This document shows, piece by piece, positions 1-7,600 of a stretch of 9,418 bases of DNA (position 1 is the first letter of the stretch; each line of letters begins with the position of its first letter). The notes under the pieces were generated by a model that worked only from the letters and a program-made list of their open reading frames with translations, ran no database searches and was not told the origin of the DNA. Origin of the DNA: Firmicutes bacterium UBA5389. GTDB taxonomy: Bacteria; Bacillota; DTU025. The stretch is from assembly GCA_002409965.1 (NCBI GenBank), contig DHON01000026.1:1-9418 (forward strand). The letters are read 5' to 3'. Made by a program: the position numbers and the translations under genes.

Positions 1-1
1 T

Positions 2-106
2 GCCGGCGCGGGATTTGCGATGCAGAGCTTCAGCGTCGACTACGCCTACCAGACGCATAAGGTACTTCCGGACTCACATCGGCTCTCGCTCAGCATGTCG
101 TTCTGA
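2..106 (+). CDS. C-terminal end of a PorV/UPF0164-type outer-membrane beta-barrel protein (5' truncated)
   Basis: Only the last 34 codons are in the window, ending in TGA at 104-106. The peptide contains GAGF near its start, then SVDYAY, then HRLSLSMSF at the very end. Alternating hydrophobic residues and a terminal Phe after a beta strand are the usual outer-membrane barrel signature recognised by the BAM machinery. The order 'G-x-G-F ... s-h-D-Y-A-Y ... H-R-h-S-L-s-x-x-F' is what I know from the C-termini of PorV/PorQ and UPF0164 family proteins; PorV acts as a shuttle or accessory barrel in type IX secretion, and UPF0164 members are mostly uncharacterised. The assignment rests on one short segment, so any other barrel of this general class remains possible. 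A strong hairpin begins 22 bases after the stop codon. Confidence 0.62.
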   Translation, partial: AGAGFAMQSFSVDYAYQTHKVLPDSHRLSLSMSF

Positions 107-128
107 CGAAGAGAGCCGGCCAAGTCCA

Positions 129-164
129 CGCGGGGTCCCTGCCGATGTTGGCGGGGCCCCCGCG
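129..164 (+). terminator. GC-rich stem-loop after the barrel gene
   Basis: Bases 129-135 pair fully with 158-164 (CGCGGGG with CCCCGCG). After a single T136/C157 mismatch, 137-143 pair with 150-156 with one T-G wobble (140/153). The loop is the six bases GATGTT (144-149). This is a very stable 14-pair hairpin located 22 bases past the barrel stop and 50 bases before the regulator start. No T-run follows it, so it is not a classical intrinsic terminator. It may terminate without a U-tract, protect the 3' end of the upstream mRNA, or do both. Confidence 0.55.
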
Positions 165-195
165 CGAAGTAGCGTGGAAATCGCGGATGTTGCAG

Positions 196-210
196 AAGGG
201 GGAACGGGAG
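196..210 (+). promoter_or_regulatory. Ribosome binding region of the regulator gene
   Basis: Two purine-rich candidates precede the ATG at 215: AAGGGGG at 196-202 (12-base spacing, rather long) and GGGAG at 206-210 (4-base spacing, rather short). An in-frame TAG at 170-172 and the absence of any other in-frame ATG after it fix 215 as the first ATG available. Confidence 0.5.
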
Positions 211-214
211 AGCA

Positions 215-682
215 ATGGAGACTAGCACGCAGGAGTTCATTGAGAAGGTCGCAGTGGCCTTTGAGTCCATGGGGATTCCCAGGTCGGCGGGGCGCATCGT
301 GGGCTGGCTGCTGCTATCGGGCGGGCCGCAGACGGTGGACGACCTGACGTGCGGCCTTGGGCTCGGAAGAGCCTCAGTGAGCATGAGCGCCAAGTTGCTC
401 GAGACGGCAGGGCTCGTACAGCGGGTCCGCGTGACCGGCGATCGAAGGCTTTACTACCAAGTATCGGACGATGCTTGGTTCGGCGCAGTGCAGCGTACTC
501 TCACCTCCATACGCGACCTGCGCGACCTGGCGCGCGAGGGATTGCATCTGGTTGACGGGCAGAGCCCGGCGGCCCGCTCACGTCTCGCCTCCATGGAATT
601 GCTTCACACAACCCTGTTTGACGAGATGAGCCGCGTCTGTGAGGAAGTTGCGCGCGAGTGGAGCGGTAGAGCCGACAGGTAA
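215..682 (+). CDS. GbsR/MarR-family winged-helix transcriptional regulator
   Basis: Complete 155-residue protein, a normal size for the GbsR-like branch of the MarR superfamily. These are cytoplasmic DNA-binding dimers. Visible features: an N-terminal helix (about 5-19), the segment GRIVGWLLLS (26-35) typical of this branch, a helix-turn-helix with the first helix around 39-48 and the recognition helix around 52-65 (RASVSMSAKLLETAG), a beta wing at 69-83 containing GDRR-LYY, and a long helical C-terminus (about 90-152) that would form the dimer interface. No ligand-binding residues can be assigned. The gene is codirectional with the barrel gene upstream (108-base gap, containing a hairpin) and with the giant protease downstream (504-base gap), so it is probably its own transcript. 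Its target is unknown; it could act on itself or on the protease promoter region. The family call is strong, the regulon is not inferable. Confidence 0.87.
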   Translation: METSTQEFIEKVAVAFESMGIPRSAGRIVGWLLLSGGPQTVDDLTCGLGLGRASVSMSAKLLETAGLVQRVRVTGDRRLYYQVSDDAWFGAVQRTLTSIRDLRDLAREGLHLVDGQSPAARSRLASMELLHTTLFDEMSRVCEEVAREWSGRADR

Positions 683-844
683 ACAGCCTCAACAGGGGTT
701 CAGCTTCTCGTTCTCACAGCATCAAAGGCAATCGCGTCCTGGTCCGGCCGCGGTCTGTGCCCGCAAACGATCTATCAGGGAAATACTCTCACCAATAGGG
801 CCTCACTGTCCTTCTCCAAAGACCCGCCCAACGTCCCCAACGAA

Positions 845-858
845 GTGAAACCTATCAC
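845..858. promoter_or_regulatory. CRP/FNR-like dyad GTGA-N6-TCAC
   Basis: GTGA at 845-848 and TCAC at 855-858 are separated by six bases. This is exactly the core spacing of CRP-family operators (TGTGA-N6-TCACA), although the outer bases (A844, G859) do not match. The centre lies about 74 bases upstream of the start expected from the TATAAT at 914-919, a position compatible with an upstream activator. No CRP-family gene is visible here, so this is a pattern match only. Confidence 0.25.
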
Positions 859-864
859 GTTCCC

Positions 865-888
865 GCCCGGCTGTTCGCACAGTTGGGC
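865..888 (+). terminator. Stem-loop upstream of the protease promoter (terminator or operator)
   Basis: GCCCGGCTGT (865-874) pairs with ACAGTTGGGC (879-888) around the four-base loop TCGC. Eight pairs are Watson-Crick and two are G-U wobbles (869/884 and 870/883), which favours a structure formed in RNA. There is no T-run after it. It lies 182 bases downstream of the regulator stop and just 25 bases upstream of the TATAAT box, so it could end the regulator transcript or be an imperfect dyad operator. Confidence 0.4.
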
Positions 889-899
889 ATGTAACCGTC

Positions 900-955
900 T
901 AGTGGATATTCGATATAATCATTCTATTTCCGTAATACTTAGTGGAATATCGGAA
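900..955. repeat. Two TAGTGGA repeats flanking the -10 box
   Basis: TAGTGGA occurs at 900-906 and again at 940-946, a 40-base spacing, each copy followed by a similar AT-rich tail containing TATTCG or ATATCG. GATAT is also repeated at 905-909 and 912-916. TTCCG at 928-932 can pair with CGGAA at 951-955. The repeats bracket the TATAAT and the expected start of transcription, as tandem operator sites would. The length is short enough for chance to remain possible. Confidence 0.28.
914..919 (+). promoter_or_regulatory. Perfect -10 box TATAAT
   Basis: TATAAT at 914-919 matches the sigma-70 consensus -10 exactly, with transcription expected to start near 926, about 261 bases before the protease ATG. 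At the proper distance (about 890-897) there is only a poor -35 match (GTAACC), and no TG dinucleotide for an extended -10. A promoter with a good -10 but no -35 often relies on an activator, which fits the dyad upstream, but this is inference. Confidence 0.42.
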
Positions 956-992
956 GGATTAAAGGGGTGTGTACCGAAATAAGGGGATCAAT

Positions 993-1109
993 ATGGTGCG
1001 GCAATCCGCTTGGCATTGTCTGTTGATGTGTGTATGTCGATTCACGATAGTATGGCAACACACATGCGAAAGGGGGGAATCGCGCGCTCTCGGAGAGGAT
1101 TGCACATAG
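993..1109 (+). CDS. Possible 38-residue leader peptide
   Basis: ATG at 993 is preceded by AAGGGG (981-986) with a good six-base spacing, and the frame closes at TAG 1107-1109. The peptide has five Cys and two Trp residues, a short hydrophobic middle (CLLMC, then FTIVW) and no family I recognise. It lies downstream of the TATAAT box and would be part of the 5' leader of the protease mRNA. Its stop is two bases from an in-frame GTG (1112) of the protease reading frame. The ribosome binding site is the main support; a chance ORF is more likely than not. Confidence 0.2.
   Translation: MVRQSAWHCLLMCVCRFTIVWQHTCERGESRALGEDCT
1023..1053 (+). promoter_or_regulatory. Weak second promoter candidate
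   Basis: TTGATG at 1023-1028 resembles a -35 box. GATAGT (1046-1051, 17-base spacer) or TAGTAT (1048-1053, 19-base spacer) could serve as the -10. Neither pair is close to consensus, so this ranks below the TATAAT at 914-919. Confidence 0.2.
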
Positions 1110-1168
1110 CCGTGAGCCGGTGCCTGTGGCGGCGGCTCGACACACTCGCAGTACAGATACGCTGCCGA

Positions 1169-1176
1169 AAGGGGAG
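1169..1176 (+). promoter_or_regulatory. Ribosome binding site of the giant protease
   Basis: AAGGGGAG at 1169-1176 stands ten bases before ATG 1187. It decides the start: other in-frame ATGs at 1034, 1052 and 1064 and a GTG at 1112 have no comparable site, and would place 25 or more residues, many of them basic, ahead of the signal peptide. Confidence 0.65.
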
Positions 1177-1186
1177 ATCGGAACAG

Positions 1187-1624
1187 ATGCCGAATGGTCG
1201 GGAGAAAGCTTTGATCCTCGTGTTCACAATCGCTATTATGATGACTGTCGCATGCGCTTTCCTGGGAGGAGTCAACGCCCAGGCCATATCCGCCGAACTC
1301 ATCGGCGGATGGCAGCCGGGGCCTGACACTTACCATCCGAGTAGACTGATAGTCAGGTTTGCCGACAGTGTGATGACTACGGCTGCGGCGACTGATGTTG
1401 TTCAGTCGCTGGGGTATTCGGTCTGCAAAGTCGCAAGTTTCGAGTCAAGCGCTAGGTTCCCCAGCGGGTTCAGGGTTGGAATAGTGGAACTTCCTCAGGG
1501 CGAGAGCCTGAGCACAGCAATGGCCACGCTTGAGACGGCTCCGGGCGTAACGTACGTGGAGAAAGACCCGGTGTGCTATCCGGATCAGGCCTCGGTAATG
1601 CCAAATGACACATTCTTCGAAAGG
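1187..1624 (+). other. Signal peptide and I9-like inhibitor propeptide
   Basis: Residues 1-7 carry Arg5 and Lys7, followed by a hydrophobic core from about 8 to 26, with likely signal peptidase I cleavage after VNA (29-31). Cys23 is preceded by TVA, which lacks the Leu-type residue of a normal lipobox, so a lipoprotein is unlikely. Residues 49-130 look like the inhibitor I9/fervidolysin-type propeptide: RLIVRF near the start, an ESLSTAMATLE helix, then the strand GVTYVEKDP. In this family the propeptide helps the protease fold, inhibits it, and is cut off on maturation. Confidence 0.78.
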
Positions 1625-4600
1625 CTGTGGGCTCTTCACAACGAGAACCTTCCGCGGGAGTACATAGACCCTCGGATGGAGGGCGCTCCTGTGGATGACG
1701 CAGACATTGATATGCCTGAGGCGTGGGAGCTGAACACAGGCACTAACGAAATAGTCATCGCGGTAATTGACACTGGCTGCTACATTGACCATCCAGATCT
1801 TGTATCTAGCATCTGGACTAACGCGAACGAGATTCCCGGGAACGGAATCGACGACGATGGCAATGGATTTGTCGATGATGTGCACGGATGGAATTTCCAC
1901 GGTTGGAATAACTCAGTCTGGAATCCCAACGAGAGAGACATGTACGGTAAGCTTATTGATTCTCATGGCACCCATGTTGCGGGAACTATAGGTGCCGCGG
2001 CGAACAACACCATAGGAATTACGGGCATCAACTGGCGGATCAAGATCATGCCACTCAAGTTCCTGGGTCCAAACGGAGGCTATGCATCGGACTCCATTCT
2101 AGCCTTGGAGTATGCGGTGAATAATGGCGCTGCTCTCACCAATAATAGCTGGGGTGGTGGGGGATACAGCCAAGCGCTGAGAGACGCTATCGAAGCTTCA
2201 GGGATACTTTTCATAGCTGCGGCTGGCAACTCCGGGGAGGATAACGATGTCACGCCGCACTATCCCTCAAGCTACGATTGCTCAAACGTAATTTCTGTCG
2301 CAGCCAGTATGCAGAATGACAAACCCTGCGATTATCCTGGTTGGTGGGGTACGTGTTACGGAGAGACTAGTGTTGATCTGTTTGCTCCAGGTGGCTACAT
2401 TTTCTCTACTGTGCCGCCGACATCGCTTCCTCCGCCTGGCGAACCGGGAGTAGAAACATATGCTTACTACTACGGAACGTCCATGGCTACCCCTCATGTC
2501 TCGGGAGTAGCGGCATTGCTCATTGATAAGTACCCCGAAATGGCTTACTATCCCGGATCTCCGGGGCACACTCCGGGTGAGATCACTGTAAAAGACGCGA
2601 TTCTCGGCAGCGTGGACAGGATTCCCGCCCTTGAGGGGAAGACCTTGACAGGCGGTCGCCTAAACGCGAACAGAGCTCTCTCCCTGATGTGTCCTCCGGT
2701 CATTACATCAGCAGTCGCTGATCCATGCGAAGGTCCGCCGCCTCTGGAGGTGCACTTCAGTGCGGCCGCATATAGCTTCGACGGGGACATGGAGAGCGTG
2801 TGGTGGGAGTTTGGCGACGAGTCCGAGCCGGTGTATGACTGGACTGCTGTCCACATATACGAGGAAGAGGGAGTCTTTGAGGCGACCTTCCACGTTCGGA
2901 ACAAATCCGGGCTTGAAGATGCGGCTACGGTTGTCGTCGATGTGTTTCGGCCTGCTGCCATTGGTGTGGAGCCAACGGTTTTGGAGTCTGCACTGAATTG
3001 GGGCGAGGCTGAGACAAAAACCATTTCCATTTCAAACGCAGGCGAGGGGAGTCTCCACTATCGAATCGACGTCGAGGTCGACGGTTGGGCCAACGAACAA
3101 CAGGGCGGCCCTGACAGCCATGGATACACGTGGATAGATAGTGATCATCCCGATGGACCTCAGTTTGAATGGGTCGACATATCGAATGTAGGCACAGAAC
3201 TGCATCTTAAGGACTCCGACGATTACGTTGTCGACCTGCCGTTTGACTTCCCGTTCTATGGAGATTCAAAGACCAGCATCCGAATAAGCTCGGAAGGCTA
3301 TTTCACTTTCGGCACAGCAGGGAAGACGTCGAGCAACACGTATATCCCAAATTCGAAGGCGCCGAACGACCTCATAGCAGTGATGTGGCTTAACCTAAAC
3401 CCCGAGAGGGGAGGCCGCATGTACTACTATGGATGCGATGAATACTTCATCGTGCAATGGAACGATGTCCCTGTCCGCAATTCCACCGAGTCGTATTGGT
3501 TTCAGGCCGTCCTGACGCCAGAGGGGACCATGAAGCTCAACTACCTCTCGGTGCAAGGGGTGAAACACGAGAAGGCCACCATCGGGATCGAAGACGCTTA
3601 TGGCACTGATGGGCTGCAGACTGCTTACAACCAGCAGTACTTGCACGACGAGTTGACAGTGGTCTATGTGCCCATGTGGATAAGTGCTGATCCCATGGAA
3701 GGCTCTGTCGAGCCTGGCCAGACACGCGAAGTGAACGTATCGTTCCGCGGGAACCACGTGCCGCAAGGCGATTGGCTTGCGAAGCTTGTGATTGCCAGTA
3801 ACGACAAGGCGCATCCGCAGGTTGAGATAGATACTGTGCTCCACCTGAACTCCTTGATCCCACCGGCCATCGTGCACATGACGGCCAACCCCAGTGGAGG
3901 GAGTGTACCGCTCACTGTTGAGTTTGACGCGGTTGCAGAAGACCACGATGGCATCGTGGAGAGTGTCGTGTGGGACTTCGGAGATAACAGCCAACCAGTT
4001 ACTGGAACACTTGCGCCGTCTCACACGTATGTCAGTGAGGGAGAGTATACGGTTATTCTCACCGTCACAGACGATGATGGCTTGTCTGCCAGCAGGGAGA
4101 TTGCCATAAATGCCCGTCCGTTGCCGAGGGCGCATATCGATCCCCCTCAAGTAAACGAGACGCTCCGAGCTCATAGAAGTAGGACGGAGAGGCTGACCAT
4201 AGCGAATACAGGAGACGCTGAGCTCGAATTCCAGATTGGCTCTATTCGCGGCGGGCAGTCCGATGAGATTCAGGCCGAGATGGATGCTGAAGGCTCTTCA
4301 TTCGGCGGGCCGGATCAGTTTGGATATTGCTGGATAGACTCTGATCAGCCTGGAGGACCCGAGTTTGAATGGACGGAGATATCTGGGATTGGAAATCGCT
4401 TGTCTACACTGAAAGATGATCAGTCTATTGTGGTCGAACTCCCCTGGCCATTCCCCTTCTACGGGGACATGAAGACAGAGGTGAGGATAAGCGCCAACGG
4501 GTATCTCACCTTTGGAGAGGCTGGATGGGGCAATCGGATGAATGAGGGCATCCCATGCACTCAGTTGCCAAACGATGTGATTGCTATGTGGTGGGATGAC

Positions 4601-7600
4601 CTGAAACCGTCCGAGGGGCCCAGAGGCTCTGGCGTGTATTACTACCATGACGAGGTAGACGATAGGTTCATAGTCGAATACAAGCAGGTGCCCCGAGTAC
4701 CGTCAACCGGCATACCGAAGTCCGGAGATATCACGGCTGAGGTCATCTTCTACCCTAACGGGGACATACGATTCCAGTATTTGGACATGGATCTTTCTAG
4801 CTATAGGGAAGAGGCCGAGGCGACTATAGGCATAGAGAATGCTGACGGCACAGATGGCCTGGAGATTTACCATAATGCTTTCAGCCTCGTCCATAATTCG
4901 CCGACCTACATCCACGACGAGATGGCTATACTGATCCAGCGCCACGATTGGCTGACCTTCGACCCAATCAATGGAAGCTTAGCGCCTGGCCAAAGCGCCG
5001 AAATCGATGTCTGCATAGATTTCAGCGATGTTCCAGTCGGCACATACGAAGCTCAACTGGTGTTTGAGACGAACGATGCCAGGCGACCTCTCACATTGAT
5101 TCCAGTAAGAGTAGAAGCGATGCCAAACAGCGCACCGGTTATCAGCGCCTGTGGTGTGACGCCTGTACGAGGGCCTGCAGACACCGCTTTCAAGTTCACC
5201 GCAGCAGCGACTGATGCTGATGGCGAGATTACCGATTGCTACTGGATCTTCGGCGATGGGAGCCCGGCCGTCACCGGCCTGGTTGCGGAACACACATACG
5301 CCAATGACGGGGCGTATGTAGCGGAGTTCGTCGCAGTTGATAACGATGCGTACAAGAGCGCATACAGAGTCGCTGTAGACGTAGAAGGCATCCCGGCCCT
5401 GGCATGGACACCCAATCAGCTCATGATTACCGCTACTCAGGGCCAAACCGCCACAGGTACGGTCACCTTTTCCAACACGGGAGAAGGGGAGCTGAGATTT
5501 GAGCCACATCTCGAAGATGACAATGCACCATTGGCCATGAAAGAAACGCAAGTGGGCAAACCCATAAAAGCGTTTAGGATTCCTTATCCGATGACAGATA
5601 TCTACGGTGTTGCTGTGAACTACAGAACAGACGAACTCATACTGGGTGACTACCGCACGCGGACCAACTACGTGGTGACTTCCGACGGAGTGTACACTGG
5701 GAAGACGTGGAGATCCAAGTTCGCCGGCAGAAGCACGGCGGGCATGGTGTTTGATGGTCGCTATGTGTGGCAGCTTGACGAGGAATATGTTGTGGGACAC
5801 GGCAACGGAATCCATGCAATAGACCCGACAACGGGCAAGGAAGTGGCCAGGATAAAGGACCCCGACGGAGTATGGGACCGCGTAGACCAAAAGGGGATCG
5901 CATACGATCCCAAGGACGACACCTTCTACGTTGCGGGGTACAATGAAAGCCGAATCTACCACATCAAGGGCTTGAGCTGGGATAACCCGGGGGAGATCCT
6001 TGAGAATAGATGGAGATTTCCTGTGGTGATAACAGGAATGGCGTACCATCCAGAGGCTGAGATTCTAGTTGTGGTATGCATGGGAGAGCCTGACATGGTC
6101 TACTACCTTGACCCCGCTACTCAAGAGATCGTTGATGAATTCCCATGCCCAACCGGTACATACTGGGGCGTGGGCGGGTGCGATCTCGACGCCGATGGGA
6201 ACCTCTGGATTGCTTCTCTCGAAGACAAAATGATGTACCTCATGGAAACCGGACTTGGGCCTCTAGATGGTTGGCTAAGCTGGAATCCGAGGCGGGGTTC
6301 AGTGGCCCCGGAGAACGAGGCCAGCATAGAGGTGACCGTGGATGCTCGTCGTATGGAACCTGGATTCAACGAAGCCAGGATGGTTCTCAACACGAACGAC
6401 CCGGAGCATCCGATGGTTGCGATTCCAGTGATGGTTGAGGTAGTAAGGCCTCCCGTGATCACGGAAGTCAATGCTCAGCCGTGTGCTGGCGAATCTCCGC
6501 TAACGGTCGCTTTCAGCGCTGCGTTTGAAGAGACAGATGCGCCTATCGCCTCTTGCAGATGGGAGTTTGGAGATGGCACATCTGAAGCTTCTCCGCAGGC
6601 AGTCCATATCTACTCCACTATGTTCCCTCGTCAGTACACAGCCACGTTCACAGTCACAGACGAGTTGGGCGGGACTGCTCGCGCCGGCTTAGTAATCGAT
6701 GTGGGTCGGCAGCCGAGGGCAACTGTCAGTGAACCCACGATTGAAGTCGAGGTTCCTGCCAATGGAACGGCATCGACGATGGTCTCCATTGGAAACCTGG
6801 AAGGAACAGCTCCGCTTGATTTCAGGGTGCGGGTGAAGAACGGCGAATCCAGGGTCGGCGAAATAGGCGAGAGCAGCGTGCAGGGGGCATTAGGTGTTGG
6901 GGATGTGATCTCCTACATTCAATTGCCTGAGGAGATATATGTACCCTTCGCGGTAGCTCTCGACCTATCGTCGGGTGACATTTGGGTGCGCGATGAAGGC
7001 ACATTGACTAACCATGTGATTACCCCGTGGGGCGAGCACACTGGTCGAATCATGCAGACTCTGTGGCAGGACAGCTGGGCTTCGGGCCTCGTCTACGATC
7101 AGCTTCGGGGACTTATGTGGCAGCTGAATGTAGACGGGGATAACGCAATATACGGTCTCGATAGCCAGAGTGGCAGAGTCGTTCAGAAGATCACGACTGT
7201 TCCGTGGAGTATTCCACAGATGGGATTGGCTCACAACAGCGTGGATGACACGTTCTACGCCGGATCCATGTGGAATCCGAATCTCATATACCACATCAAG
7301 GGTCCATCATGGGACAATCCTGGAGAAGCAATTGAGCAATGGCAATTCCACGACAGTGTAATTGGCCTTGCATGGCATCCAGATGGCATGCTGTGGATAT
7401 CAACCAATTCGCGGCCGGACATGATCTACGCAGTTGATCCGACTACGCGAAACATAGTCCATGAGTTTCGCCATCCTGGAGGGGGCAATGGCGATGCTGG
7501 AGGAATAGCCATCAATGACGATGGCAACTTGCTTGCCGCATGCATGTCTGACGGACGGATATACGTAGTGAATACGGGAATGCCAGTGGCACAGGGTATT

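Larger units (their letters stand above)
683..1186 (+). other. 504-base intergenic region between regulator and giant protease
   Basis: No convincing large gene occurs here on either strand; reverse-strand open frames in 939-1336 have no support and run into the protease gene. Bases 683-840 hold nothing I recognise. From 845 onward there is a cluster of possible control elements, listed separately: a GTGA-N6-TCAC dyad, a hairpin, a perfect TATAAT box flanked by a TAGTGGA repeat, a possible small ORF, a weak second promoter and the ribosome binding site of the protease gene. The AT-rich stretch 903-962 stands out against the GC-rich coding DNA around it, as expected of a promoter. Confidence 0.6.

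Noticed and set aside
1034..1114. Alternative upstream starts of the protease (ATG 1034, 1052, 1064; GTG 1112)
   Set aside because: All are in frame but lack a Shine-Dalgarno sequence at proper spacing and would put 25-51 residues, many of them basic, before the signal peptide; ATG 1187 has AAGGGGAG ten bases ahead.
1241..1258. Lipoprotein cleavage at Cys23
   Set aside because: The residues before Cys are TVA; a lipobox needs Leu, Val or Ile at position -3. Cleavage after VNA (29-31) by signal peptidase I is a better fit.
959..1336. Reverse-strand open frames across the promoter region and the signal peptide
   Set aside because: No ribosome binding site or family resemblance; they overlap the start of the protease and the promoter elements.
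3395..4174. Reverse-strand open frame of 259 codons
   Set aside because: Opposite the nidogen-like module 1, Ig half and PKD2, which are well supported on the + strand; no motif in the reverse product.
4979..6049. Reverse-strand open frame of 356 codons
   Set aside because: It lies wholly opposite the giant protease frame, whose domains read clearly through this stretch (second Ig half, PKD3, propeller). The product shows no recognisable family or composition of a real protein, so it is a shadow of codon bias.
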